Part shown: positions 39,434 through 48,390 of the stretch, one piece after another | Numbering within the stretch: the stretch's first letter is position 1 | Layout: each line of letters opens with the position of its first letter | Notes under the pieces: model-generated | The model's input: only the letters and a program-made list of their open reading frames with translations | Database searches by the model: none | What the model was told of the DNA's origin: nothing | Position numbers and translations under genes: made by a program | Assembly: GCA_963827335.1 (NCBI GenBank) | Contig: CAWHAP010000015.1 | Span: 682,001 to 746,000, forward strand | Direction of reading: 5' to 3' | DNA: 64,000 bases | Source: DASQMT01 sp963827335 | GTDB taxonomy: Bacteria; Actinomycetota; Thermoleophilia; Solirubrobacterales; Solirubrobacteraceae

Positions 39434-40774
39434 ATGAGCGCGATCGTGTGGCTCGTGCCGGCCGTCGTGCTGTTGGCGGCCGCCGCCCTGAAGGCGGCCG
39501 ACCGGACCGGCGCCACCGTCGCGCTGGCCGCGTACGGGATCCCCGGCCGGCTGGCGGCGCCCGCGTGGGCCGGGCTGATCGCGCTGGAGGCCGGCCTCGC
39601 CGCCGGGATCGCCGCGGGCGTGCCCGCCGCCCCCTACGCCGCCGGCATCGTGCTCGCCGGCTTCCTGCTCTTCCAGGTCGTCGCCCTCGCGCAGGGCAAC
39701 GAGGGCGCGCCGTGCGGCTGCTTCGGCGCCGGCGGGCGGCTCTCGCGGGCCTCGGCGGGCCGCACCGCGCTGCTCGCGGTGTCCTGCGCGGCGCTGCCGC
39801 TCGCGGGGCCGGGGCCGGGGATCCCGCTCGTCGCCGCGGCGGCCGCCGCCGCGGCGGCGGTCGTGCTCGCGAGCGGGCGCCGCGCCGCGCCGCGCGGGGC
39901 GCTGGAGGTCGACGGCGAGGGTCCGCCGCTGGGCGCGACGAGCCGGCTGGAGGAGTGGTTCGGCGGCGACGGGATCCGCCTGGCGCTGTTCACCAGCCCG
40001 GGTTGCGGGCTCTGCCGGAAGCTCGCCCCCGCCGCGGACGCGCTCGCCGGCGACGGGGTGGCCGTGCGCCGCTTCGACGAGGTCGAGGCGCCCGAGGCGT
40101 GGGCGGCCGGGCGCGTGCCCGGGGCGCCGTTCGCGATCGCGCTCGGCCCGGGCGGCGTCGTGCTCGCCAAGGGGACCGTCAACGACCCGCGCCAGCTGGA
40201 CTCGGTGCTCGCGGCCGCGCGGGCGCGCCGGCCCGGATCCGGCACCTCGCGGCGCGCGTTCCTCTCCCGCGCGGGCGCGGCGACCGCGACCGCGGCCGGC
40301 GCCGGCATGGTCGGGGCCGTGGTCCGGCCCGGCGACGCGGACGCGTACCACTTCTGCGGCCACATCTACACGACCGACGGCTGCCCGCACCCGACCGGGC
40401 TGCCGCGGATCGACCGCAGGGGCCTGCCGCTGCGCGCGCGCGACGGGCGCAAGGTGGACGACCTCGGGCGCCTGATCGACGGGGTCGGGCGGCCCGTGGA
40501 CGAGGCCGGCGTCCCGCTCACCGACCTCGAGGGCCGCCCGCTGCCGCCCGCGCCGCGCTCGGCGGTGTGCAAGGCCACGGGTGCGGCGTTCGGGTTCCGC
40601 GTGCGCACGGACGGCGCCTGGTACCGCTGCTGCCACGGCAACGTGCGCAAGCTCGTCGACTGCTGCGCCGCGCAGCCGCGGCGGATCAACGGCGACCGCG
40701 CGCTCAAGGGCTACTGCTACGACGACCGGAAGGTGTTCTGCGTCATGTACTTCCAGAGCTCGGTCCCGTGCTGA
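39434..40774 (+). CDS. MauE-like membrane domain fused to thioredoxin and Cys-rich exported domain
   Basis: The product has 446 residues from ATG 39434. Residues 1-150 form four hydrophobic helices of the MauE/DoxX type, with CGCFG (about 94-98). Residues 165-265 are a thioredoxin-like domain with LFTSPGCGLCRKLAP (CxxC near 191). A twin-arginine-like stretch TSRRAFLSRAG and a hydrophobic segment follow (about 275-297). The last 140 residues hold ten Cys, including WYRCCHG and DCCA, resembling the disulphide-rich light chain of methylamine dehydrogenase. Only one Trp is present there, so a tryptophan tryptophylquinone cofactor cannot form. In known mau loci these parts are separate genes. Confidence 0.78.
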   Translation: MSAIVWLVPAVVLLAAAALKAADRTGATVALAAYGIPGRLAAPAWAGLIALEAGLAAGIAAGVPAAPYAAGIVLAGFLLFQVVALAQGNEGAPCGCFGAGGRLSRASAGRTALLAVSCAALPLAGPGPGIPLVAAAAAAAAAVVLASGRRAAPRGALEVDGEGPPLGATSRLEEWFGGDGIRLALFTSPGCGLCRKLAPAADALAGDGVAVRRFDEVEAPEAWAAGRVPGAPFAIALGPGGVVLAKGTVNDPRQLDSVLAAARARRPGSGTSRRAFLSRAGAATATAAGAGMVGAVVRPGDADAYHFCGHIYTTDGCPHPTGLPRIDRRGLPLRARDGRKVDDLGRLIDGVGRPVDEAGVPLTDLEGRPLPPAPRSAVCKATGAAFGFRVRTDGAWYRCCHGNVRKLVDCCAAQPRRINGDRALKGYCYDDRKVFCVMYFQSSVPC

Positions 40775-41433
40775 CCGCCTGCCTCGTCGCCGCCGCGCTC
40801 GCCGCGGGCCTGACCGGCGCGTGGTCGCCGTGCGGCTTCTCGATGGTCGAGACGCTGGCCCCGCACGGGTACGCGCGCCGGCTGCGCACGTCGCTCGCCG
40901 CGTCGCTGACCTTCGCGCTCGGCGCGCTCGCGGGCGGCGCGCTCACGTTCGGCGGGCTCGCGCTCGCCGGCGCCGCGCTCGGGGCCGGCGGGCCGGGAGC
41001 GGTCGGCGCGGCCGCCGTCGTCGCGGTGGCCGCGGCGGTGGGCGAGGCGCGCGGCCTGCGGATCGCCCCGCAGATCCGCCGCCAGGTCCCGGAGGCGTGG
41101 CGGCGCGTGCTGCCCGTCCCGCTCGCCGCGGCCGGCTACGGCGTGCTGCTCGGCCTCGGCTTCACCACTTTCGTCCTCTCCTTCGCGGTGTGGGCGCTCG
41201 CCGGCGCGAGCATCGCGCTGGGCGACCCGGCGCTGGGCGTCGGCATGGGGCTGGCGTTCGGCGCCGGCCGCGCGCTGCCGGTGATCGCGCTGGCCCCGTT
41301 CGCGGGGACCGGGCGCGGCGGCGCCGTCACCGCCGCCATGTGCGAGCGGCCGGCGATCCTGCTCGGCCTGCGCCGCGTCGACGCCGTCGCCCTGGCGGCC
41401 GTCGCCGCCGTGCTGGGGACGCTGCCGACGTGA
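40768..41433 (+). CDS. MauF/CcdA-like membrane protein
   Basis: The product has 221 residues from GTG 40768, overlapping the previous gene by 7 bases. Six hydrophobic helices are visible. The motif LTGAWSPCGFSMVETL near residues 16-30 fits the MauF/CcdA (DsbD-like) family; here a single Cys is near the helix start, and a second Cys occurs much later (MCERPAILLG). CcdA-type proteins pass electrons across the membrane to thioredoxin-like partners. The neighbouring thioredoxin domain fits as a partner. Confidence 0.78.
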   Translation: MLTACLVAAALAAGLTGAWSPCGFSMVETLAPHGYARRLRTSLAASLTFALGALAGGALTFGGLALAGAALGAGGPGAVGAAAVVAVAAAVGEARGLRIAPQIRRQVPEAWRRVLPVPLAAAGYGVLLGLGFTTFVLSFAVWALAGASIALGDPALGVGMGLAFGAGRALPVIALAPFAGTGRGGAVTAAMCERPAILLGLRRVDAVALAAVAAVLGTLPT

Positions 41434-42314
41434 GCGGGGAGGCGCGCAGCGCCGCCAGGCGCCAGACCGGCTTCGCGCTGTTCGCCGGCGGCGCCTACGA
41501 CCCGGCGGCCGGGGGCGGCCGCGTCGCGTGGCAGCGGCCCGGCGGCGTCGCGCTGCTCGCCCGCGGCGGCGGGAACGTCGCCGTCCCCGGCACGCACCCG
41601 GCGCTCGCCGGCAGCCGGATCGCCTGGATCGACGGCGACGGCACCGTCCTCGCCGACGCGGCGACGTTCCGCGACCGCGACCGCCTGGCCACGCCCGGGG
41701 CCGGCGTCATCGCCGTCTCCGACCGCGTGCTGGCCTGGCGCGCCCGCGACCCCGCCGGGACCGACCGGCTCTGGGCGCGCGCGCTCGCCGGCGGCGAGCC
41801 GCGGCTGCTGCTCGAGTCGCCCGCGCCGACGGAGATCGGCCGCCCCGCCCTGCTCGGGGGGACCGTCCTGTGCCACGTCGCCGGACCGGCGGGCAGCCGG
41901 GTGCTCGCGATCGACGCCGCCACGGGCGCGCAGCAGCTGCTGCGCGCCGAGCCGATCGCCACGCTGACGAACCCGTCGACCGACGGCGCGCGCCTGCTCT
42001 ACGTCCGCGCCACCGGCCGCCAGCAGGAGCTGCGCATGGGGCCGGTCGGCCCCGGCCGGCCGATCGACGACCGCGCGCTGCTCGTCTTCCCGTCCTCCGG
42101 ACGGCGCGACGTCGAGCACGAGCACGGCCGCCACCGGCACCGCCAGGGCTACCGCGGCCGGCGCCCGCGGCTCCCGCCCCGGTCCGCGCCGGGCGTCGTC
42201 GCCACCCTCTGGAGCACGGCGCTGACCGCCGACGCCGCCTACGTCACGCGCCTGCGCGTCGTGAGCGGCGGCGCCCGGAGTGCCGACATCCTCCGCGTGG
42301 CCGCCCTGCCCTGA
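41430..42314 (+). CDS. Propeller-like protein of the Mau-like cluster
   Basis: The product has 294 residues from GTG 41430, overlapping the MauF-like gene (GTGA). The sequence shows repeated beta strands with a pattern like TolB propellers (GSRIAWIDGDGTVLADAATF, DRVLAWRARDPAGTDRLWAR, GTVLCHVAGPAGSRVLAIDA, GARLLYVRATGRQQELRMG). A His/Arg-rich loop is at about 225-250 (DVEHEHGRHRHRQGYRG). No signal peptide is seen. In mau loci the catalytic heavy chain is also a propeller; the analogy is tentative. Confidence 0.65.
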   Translation: MSGEARSAARRQTGFALFAGGAYDPAAGGGRVAWQRPGGVALLARGGGNVAVPGTHPALAGSRIAWIDGDGTVLADAATFRDRDRLATPGAGVIAVSDRVLAWRARDPAGTDRLWARALAGGEPRLLLESPAPTEIGRPALLGGTVLCHVAGPAGSRVLAIDAATGAQQLLRAEPIATLTNPSTDGARLLYVRATGRQQELRMGPVGPGRPIDDRALLVFPSSGRRDVEHEHGRHRHRQGYRGRRPRLPPRSAPGVVATLWSTALTADAAYVTRLRVVSGGARSADILRVAALP

Positions 42315-42350
42315 GGGTACGCACCACTCGTCAACGCACGGGAGGCACAC

Positions 42351-44120
42351 ATGCGCAGGGGGACGCTGTTCGCGCTGCTCGCAGTCGGCGCGGCACTCGC
42401 GCTGCCGGTCGCGGCCGGCGCGGATCCATACGAGCACACGACGCAGCCCACCGCGGTCGGGACCGGCGGGGCGGCCGCCACGGTCGACAGCGTCGCCACC
42501 GGCGCGGCGCGCGACGTCCTGCGGCGCGGGGGCAACGCGGTCGACGCCGCGGTCGCGGCGGCAGCGGTGCTCGGCGTCACCGAGCCGTTCTCGTGCGGCA
42601 TCGGCGGCGGCGGCTTCATGGTCATCCGCACCCCGAAGGGCAAGGTCACGACGATCGACTCGCGCGAGACGGCGCCCGCCCGCATGCGGCCCGACTCGTT
42701 CTTCGAGAACGGCGCGGTGCTCCCGTTCAACGACGCGCGCTACAGCGGGCTCTCCGCCGGCACGCCCGGCACGCCGGCCGCATGGGAGGCGGCGCTGAAG
42801 CGCTACGGCAGCTGGGACCTGCGCCGCGCGCTCGCGCCGGCGATCGACGTGGCGCGGCGCGGCTTCGTCGTCGACGACACGTTCAACGCGCAGATCACGC
42901 CGAACATCGAGTGGTTCGACGACATCCCCTCCACCGCGGCGCTGTACCTCGACCCCGACGGGACCGCGAAGGACGCCGAGTCCGTGCTGCGCAACCCCGA
43001 CATGGCCAGGGCGTACGAGCGCATCGCCCGGTACGGCGCCCGCAAGGGCTTCTATCGCGGCCCGATCGCCGAGGCGATGGCGGCGGCCGCCCAGCGGCCC
43101 CCGGTCGGGGCGAACGCCGACAAGCGCTGGCGGCCGGGGCTGCTGACCGTCGAGGACCTCGCCCGCTATCGCGTGGAGCGGCGCGAGCCGACCCGCGTCG
43201 ACTACCGCGGCTACGACGTCTACTCGATGGGCCCGCCGTCCTCCGGCGGCTCGACGGTCGGTGAGGCGCTCAACCTGCTCGAGCACATCCCGGGCTACCC
43301 GGCGAAGTCCGACGCGGACAAGCTGCACTACTTCCTCGAGGCGTCGCGCTTCGCGTTCGCCGACCGCAACGTGTTCCTCGCCGACCCGCGCTACGAGCCC
43401 GTCCCGCTGCGCGGGCTGCTCTCGGACGCCTACGCGGCGGACCGGGCGCGCCTGATCGGCGAGACCGCCGCACCGTCGCCGGTGCCCCCCGGCGATCCCT
43501 GGGCGTACCAGCGGGGCCGCGGCCACGGCGCCGCGCGCGGCACGTCGTTCTTCTCGCCCGCGCAGTCGACGACGCACCTCACGGTCGCCGACAAGCACGG
43601 CATGGTCGTGAGCTACACGTTCACGATCGAGTCCACGGGCGGCAACGGCATCGTCGTGCCCGGCTGGGGCTTCCTGCTCAACAACGAGCTGACGGACTTC
43701 AACATCGGCGAGCAGGATCACCCGAACGCACCGGAGGGCGGCAAGCGGCCGCGCTCCTCGATCGCCCCGACGTACGTGGAGCGCGGCCGGCGCCCGTTCC
43801 TGGCCGTCGGCTCGCCGGGCGGGGCCACGATCATCACGACGGTGCTGCAGATCCTGACGGAGCGGATCGACTTCGGCCGCACGCTGCCGCAGGCGATCGC
43901 CGACCCGCGGGCGAGCCAGCGCAACGCCCCGACGACGGCGGCGGAGGAGGCCTTCATCGGCGCCTACGGCACGGCGCTCGGCGCCAGGGGCCACGCGTTC
44001 GGCGTGCCGGCGGAGATCGGCGCCGCGACCGGCATCGAGTTCCTGCCGGGCGGCGGCTTCCTCGCGGCCGCCGAACCGGTCCGCCGCGGCGGCGGCGCGG
44101 CGCAGGTGGTGCGCCCCTAG
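42351..44120 (+). CDS. ggt: Gamma-glutamyltransferase, secreted
   Basis: The product has 589 residues from ATG 42351, with a GGGAGG ribosome-binding site. Residues 1-24 are a signal peptide. The family patterns are present: RGGNAVDAAVAAAAVLGVTE, CGIGGGGFMVI, the substrate-binding SRETAP, and the autocatalytic Thr in SPAQSTTHLTVADKHG (about residue 405), where the precursor splits into two chains. GGSTVGEALNLLE and the final GGGAAQVV region match. The enzyme transfers or hydrolyses gamma-glutamyl groups such as that of glutathione. It stands alone. Confidence 0.95.
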   Translation: MRRGTLFALLAVGAALALPVAAGADPYEHTTQPTAVGTGGAAATVDSVATGAARDVLRRGGNAVDAAVAAAAVLGVTEPFSCGIGGGGFMVIRTPKGKVTTIDSRETAPARMRPDSFFENGAVLPFNDARYSGLSAGTPGTPAAWEAALKRYGSWDLRRALAPAIDVARRGFVVDDTFNAQITPNIEWFDDIPSTAALYLDPDGTAKDAESVLRNPDMARAYERIARYGARKGFYRGPIAEAMAAAAQRPPVGANADKRWRPGLLTVEDLARYRVERREPTRVDYRGYDVYSMGPPSSGGSTVGEALNLLEHIPGYPAKSDADKLHYFLEASRFAFADRNVFLADPRYEPVPLRGLLSDAYAADRARLIGETAAPSPVPPGDPWAYQRGRGHGAARGTSFFSPAQSTTHLTVADKHGMVVSYTFTIESTGGNGIVVPGWGFLLNNELTDFNIGEQDHPNAPEGGKRPRSSIAPTYVERGRRPFLAVGSPGGATIITTVLQILTERIDFGRTLPQAIADPRASQRNAPTTAAEEAFIGAYGTALGARGHAFGVPAEIGAATGIEFLPGGGFLAAAEPVRRGGGAAQVVRP

Positions 44121-44803
44121 CCGGTCGCCCAGTCGGCGAGCACCGGCAGCACGGCGCGGGCGTCGTCCACGACGGCGTCCGCGCCGGCCAGCGCCTCGGC
44201 GCCGAAGGGGCCGGTGGCGACCGCGATCACGCGGACGCGGTCGACGCGCGCGCAGGCGATGTCGCGCGGGGTGTCCCCGATCACGACGGTGCGCGCCCGC
44301 TCCCAGCCGCCGGCCCGCTCGCGCGCGATCGCGGGCAGCAGGCCGCGGTCCTCGGCGTCCGAGCCGAAGCCGCCCTGTCCCGGCTCGAAGTAGGCGCCGA
44401 GCCCGGCGCTGGCGAGCTTGCGCCGCGCGACCGGCTCGAGGTTCCCGGTCACGAGCGCGAGCCGGTAGACGTCCGGCTCGGCCGCGAGCGCGTCGAGCGC
44501 CTCGGGCACGCCCGGAGCGACGCGCGCGGAGAGGTCGGGCGGGCACAGCTCCTCGTAGGCCCTGACGGCGGCGGCCTCGACCTCGGCGGCGCGCGCGTCG
44601 ATCCGGTCGTCGCCGATGCCGGCGGCGCGGAGCAGGTCGCGCGCGATCGCGGTGTCCGTGCGCCCCGCCGCCTCCACGTCGACGCCGTCGAGCGGGACGC
44701 CGTGCACCGCCCCCGCCGCGCGCCGGAGCGCGGCCGAGTGCTCCGTCGAGGCACGCTGGAGCAGCGTGCCGTCGATGTCCCAGAGCAGGAGGAGGGCCTT
44801 CAG
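44117..44803 (-). CDS. HAD-superfamily hydrolase
   Basis: The product has 228 residues if it starts at a CTG at 44803 that overlaps the peptidase stop as CTGA. The start is set by the HAD motif I WDIDGTLLQ, which lies 8 codons after the CTG and before the first available GTG (44707). Motif II is LALVTGNLEP (about 115), motif III Arg/Lys is in ARRKLAS, and motif IV is VVIGDTPRDIACARVD. It resembles phosphoglycolate-phosphatase-like enzymes. It follows the M42 peptidase in the same operon and ends against the ggt stop. Confidence 0.85.
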   Translation of the reverse strand: MKALLLLWDIDGTLLQRASTEHSAALRRAAGAVHGVPLDGVDVEAAGRTDTAIARDLLRAAGIGDDRIDARAAEVEAAAVRAYEELCPPDLSARVAPGVPEALDALAAEPDVYRLALVTGNLEPVARRKLASAGLGAYFEPGQGGFGSDAEDRGLLPAIARERAGGWERARTVVIGDTPRDIACARVDRVRVIAVATGPFGAEALAGADAVVDDARAVLPVLADWATG

Positions 44804-45855
44804 CGGAGGAACGAGATGTCCGCGGTGAGCTTCTGCGCGAAAGCGGCGATCAGCTTCGCCGTGTTGTCCACGTCGTCGAGCTGCACCATCTCGACCGGCG
44901 AGTGCATGTAGCGCAGCGGGATCGACACGACCCCGGTCGGGATGCCGCCGCGCGACAGGTGGATGGCGTCCGCGTCGGTGCCCGTGTACCGCGCCGAGGC
45001 GGCGACGGTGAACGGGATTCCCGCCTCCTCGCCGGCCGCGTGCAGCAGCTCGAAGACCTGCGGGTCCAGCGTCGAGCCGCGGCCCACTACCGGCCCGCTG
45101 CCGAACTTGTGCGAGCCGAGCTCCTTCTCGTCGGAGCCGGGCGGGTCGGTGGCGAACGTCACGTCGACGACGATCGCCACGTCGGGGCGCAGCGTGTAGG
45201 CCGAGGTGCGCGCGCCGGCGAAGGTGATCTCCTCCTGGGTCACCGCGAGCGCCGCGACGTCACCCGGCGAGCCGCCGGCCTCGGACACGAGCCGGGCGAC
45301 CTCGAAGGCCACGAAGCAGCCGAGCCGGTTGTCCATCGAGCGCGAGACGAGGCGGCCGTGTGGGTACTCGACCGGCTCGCCCGCGATCACGGCGACGTCG
45401 CCGATGCGGACGCGGGCGCGCGCGTCGTCGCCGTCCTTGGCGCCGATGTCGATGTGCAGGTGCTTGAGCTCGGGGGCCTTCGTGCGCTCCTCGTCCTTGA
45501 GCAGGTGGATCGGCTTCTTGCCGACCACGCCGGGCACGATGCCCTCGCGGGTGGCCAGCTCCACGCGCTGGCCGACGAGGATCACCGGATCCCACCCGCC
45601 GACGCCGCTGAACCAGAGGAAGCCGTCGTCGTCGATGTGGTGGACGATGAGGCCGATCTCGTCGATGTGGCCGACGACCGCGAGCAGCGGGCCGCCGGCC
45701 GTCCCCTTCACGCGCGCGACGCTGGAGCCGACGCTGTCGTGGGTCACCTCGGCGAACGCGGCGGCGGCGTCGCGGAACACGGCCGAGGCCGCCTGCTCGT
45801 AGCCCGAAGGGCCCGGGGCGGTGAGCAGGTTTCGGAGGACGTCTGGCACGGGCAT
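44800..45855 (-). CDS. M42 family aminopeptidase
   Basis: The product has 351 residues from ATG 45855; an ATG at 45867 would add four residues. The M42 pattern is seen: GPSGYEQ at the start, AVVGHIDEIGLIVHHIDDDG (metal-binding His/Asp), SRSMDNRLGCFVAFEV with metal Asp, VTQEEITFAGA with catalytic Glu pair, and VVDVTFATD. The metal ligand His near the end is in RYMHSPVEMV. These tetrahedral cytosolic enzymes remove N-terminal residues from peptides. It is upstream of the HAD gene. Confidence 0.94.
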   Translation of the reverse strand: MPVPDVLRNLLTAPGPSGYEQAASAVFRDAAAAFAEVTHDSVGSSVARVKGTAGGPLLAVVGHIDEIGLIVHHIDDDGFLWFSGVGGWDPVILVGQRVELATREGIVPGVVGKKPIHLLKDEERTKAPELKHLHIDIGAKDGDDARARVRIGDVAVIAGEPVEYPHGRLVSRSMDNRLGCFVAFEVARLVSEAGGSPGDVAALAVTQEEITFAGARTSAYTLRPDVAIVVDVTFATDPPGSDEKELGSHKFGSGPVVGRGSTLDPQVFELLHAAGEEAGIPFTVAASARYTGTDADAIHLSRGGIPTGVVSIPLRYMHSPVEMVQLDDVDNTAKLIAAFAQKLTADISFLR

Positions 45856-46042
45856 GGGTCGGCGCACTCTAGCGATACGCCGGATTCGCCCCCATCACGC
45901 CCCTGACACGTCGGACATCCGTCGAGACCCGGACCGCGGACTGCGGCGCTGGACGCACGTCTGACTCAAGAAGCCGGTGCGTCGCCCCGATCCGAACAGA
46001 CGATCCGGGGCACCCAAAGGATCAAGAGGAGTCAGCCGGAAC

Positions 46043-46639
46043 ATGGAAGACCACCGCAAACGCACCGGACGCATGGCCCGTTGGCTCGCCGTGCTGGCCC
46101 TCGTCATCGGCGCGTTCCCCGGCGCCGCGAGCGCGGCCTGCCCGGACTTCCCGACGAGCATGGTCTTCGCGCCGTGGGGCGACACCGGTGACTACTTCCT
46201 GGCCGCGGGCGGCGACTTCGAGGGCTCGCGCACGTCATGGACGGGCGGCGGCCTGATGTACGGCAACGACCCGTTCTACCTCGCCGGCGGCGGCGACTAC
46301 CAGTCGCTGCGGATCCGCCAGGGCGCGACGGTCATGTCGCCCACCTTCTGCGCCGACGTGCGCCACCCCGACTTCCGCTTCGTCGCGCGGCCCCTGAACG
46401 CGAACGTCCCCGGCTCACTCAACGTGTCCGTCCGCTTCCGCGACCGCTGGGGCGGGACGCAGACGTGGCAGATGTGGACGCTCGCCGGCATCCAGTACTG
46501 GACGGCGTCTCCGCGCGTGCGGCTGATGCGCGACCTGCCGCTCCCCGACTCGGGCGAGACGACGGCGCAGGTGCTGTTCACCGCCGTGGGCGGCGACTGG
46601 GCCGTGGACGACGTCTTCATCGATCCGTACCGCAAGTGA
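46043..46639 (+). CDS. Secreted beta-rich hypothetical protein
   Basis: The product has 198 residues from ATG 46043, preceded by AAGAGGAG. Residues 1-31 are a signal peptide with a basic start (MEDHRKRTGRMARWL) ending ASA. The mature part is beta-rich and aromatic (GDYFLAAGGDFEG, VSVRFRDRWGGTQTWQMW, VGGDWAVDDVFIDPYRK), as in jelly-roll carbohydrate-binding proteins. A Cys pair is present (ACPDF and FCADV). No family was firmly recognised. It overlaps the GGDEF gene by GTGA. Confidence 0.75.
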   Translation: MEDHRKRTGRMARWLAVLALVIGAFPGAASAACPDFPTSMVFAPWGDTGDYFLAAGGDFEGSRTSWTGGGLMYGNDPFYLAGGGDYQSLRIRQGATVMSPTFCADVRHPDFRFVARPLNANVPGSLNVSVRFRDRWGGTQTWQMWTLAGIQYWTASPRVRLMRDLPLPDSGETTAQVLFTAVGGDWAVDDVFIDPYRK

Positions 46640-48390
46640 TCCGCCGGCAGGAGCCGGCTGCGCTCGCACCGGGTCCTGCCCCGATCGCCGAGCCCGACCA
46701 CGCCGAGCAGCTGCTCGAGGACTCGTGGTCGCGGCGCGGCCGCCGGCTGAAGGGTGCGGAGCTGCGGGCCGAGCTCGTCGCCACGCTCGCGTTCTGCCTC
46801 GCCGCGCTCGGCCTCTGGGCCGCGTCGGGCGAGGAGGCCGTGTCGGGTTGGGTGGCGTTCGCGGTCGTCGGCGCCTACGCGATCGCGGCGCGCGTCGAGT
46901 TCCCCGTCGGCGCGGGCTACGTCGTCCCGACCCAGTTGTTCCTGCCGCCGCTGCTCGTGGTCGCGGCGCCGGCGACCGTGCCCCTGCTCGTGTTCCTCGG
47001 GCTTGCGCTGGGGACGCTCGGCGCGTGGGCGGCCGGGCGCAGCTGGCCGGACCGGCTGTTCACGGCCGGCGGCGACGCATGGCACGCGGTCGGGCCGGCG
47101 CTCGTGTTCCTCGCCGCCGGCGCTCCCGGTCCGGACGAGGCGCCGCTGTGGCTGTTCGCCGTCGCGTTCGCGGCGCAGATCCCGCTCGAGATCGCCTCCG
47201 CGACGCTCCGCGAGCGCCTCGCGCACGGGATCTCCACCGCACTGCAGCTCCGCGTGATGCGCACGGTGTGGAGCGTCGACGCGATGCTCCTGCCCGCCGG
47301 CGTGGCCGCCGCGTACGCGATCGACGAGCTGTCCGTCGCGCCGCTGCTGCTGCTCGGCATCACCCTGCTGCTGTTCGCGCTCGCCCGCGACCGCGACATC
47401 CGCATCGCCCGCGCGCACGCCCGCCTCGCCGCGCTGCAGCGCGAGCGCCGGCGGCTGCGCATCGCCGTGCAGCGGATCGGCGAGGCCTTCGCCTCGACGC
47501 TCGACACCGAGGCGCTGCTCACCATCACCATGCGGGCGTCGGTCGACGCGCTGGACGCGGACGGCGGCCGGGCGAGCACGGCCGACGGCCTGCGCGCGGC
47601 TGCGCACGAGGACGCGGCCTGCGCGCCGGCGCTCGAGGCGGCCGAGCGGCGCGCCGCGTGCACGAAGGCGCCGTCCGAGGCGATGGTCGACGGCGCCTGG
47701 GCGCTGGCGCGGCCGATCGGCACCCCCGGCGCGCCCGCAGGGGTCGTGGGCATCGCCCGCCGCTCCGCCCCGTTCAACGACGAGGAGCGCGAGCTGCTCG
47801 ACCACCTGTGCGAGCAGGCCTCGGTCGCGGCCGGTCACGCCGAACGCCACGCCGCGCTGCGCCGTCAGGCCGTCACGGACGAGCTGACGGGCCTCGCGAA
47901 CCACCGCCGCCTGCAGGAGCTGCTCGGGGCCGCCGTCGCGCGCCACGAGCGCCACGCCGAGCCCGCCGGCCTGATCCTTTTGGACATCGACGACTTCAAG
48001 GCGATCAACGACCGCCACGGCCACCTCACGGGCGATCGCGTGCTCAAGGCGCTCGGCGCCTGCCTGCGCAGCGTCTGCCGGACGACCGACGAGCCCGCCC
48101 GCTACGGCGGCGAGGAGCTCGCGGTGGTCGTCCACGGCGATCTCGCGGCGACCATGGCGCTGGCCGAGCGGCTGCGCGCGGCGATCGCGGCGAGCGAGGT
48201 GGTCTCGCCCGAGGGCGCGCCGCTGCGGCTCACCGCGTCGTGCGGCGTGGCCGCGCTGGGCGGCGGCATCGCCGACGCCCCGGGGCTGATCGACGCCGCC
48301 GACGCGGCGCTGTACCGCGCGAAGGCCGAGGGCAAGAACCGCGTGCGCGCCGACGGGGTCGCGTCGCCGCGGCTGCGCGCCGTCGGCTGA
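46636..48390 (+). CDS. Diguanylate cyclase with membrane and GAF domains
   Basis: The product has 584 residues from GTG 46636, overlapping the stop of the secreted protein gene. About six to seven hydrophobic helices lie at 45-255. A short coiled coil (ARLAALQRERRRLRIAVQ) leads to a GAF-like domain (about 275-405, IGEAFASTLDTEALLTIT). The GGDEF domain (about 415-575) has RYGGEELAVV, an active variant, and LDIDDFKAINDRHGHLTGD. The upstream secreted protein may be made together with it. No EAL domain is present. Confidence 0.92.
   Translation: MIRRQEPAALAPGPAPIAEPDHAEQLLEDSWSRRGRRLKGAELRAELVATLAFCLAALGLWAASGEEAVSGWVAFAVVGAYAIAARVEFPVGAGYVVPTQLFLPPLLVVAAPATVPLLVFLGLALGTLGAWAAGRSWPDRLFTAGGDAWHAVGPALVFLAAGAPGPDEAPLWLFAVAFAAQIPLEIASATLRERLAHGISTALQLRVMRTVWSVDAMLLPAGVAAAYAIDELSVAPLLLLGITLLLFALARDRDIRIARAHARLAALQRERRRLRIAVQRIGEAFASTLDTEALLTITMRASVDALDADGGRASTADGLRAAAHEDAACAPALEAAERRAACTKAPSEAMVDGAWALARPIGTPGAPAGVVGIARRSAPFNDEERELLDHLCEQASVAAGHAERHAALRRQAVTDELTGLANHRRLQELLGAAVARHERHAEPAGLILLDIDDFKAINDRHGHLTGDRVLKALGACLRSVCRTTDEPARYGGEELAVVVHGDLAATMALAERLRAAIAASEVVSPEGAPLRLTASCGVAALGGGIADAPGLIDAADAALYRAKAEGKNRVRADGVASPRLRAVG

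Noticed and set aside
40340..40774. True methylamine dehydrogenase light chain with a tryptophan-derived quinone
   Set aside because: The Cys-rich domain has only one Trp, while that cofactor needs two; no clear heavy chain with a signal peptide is present.
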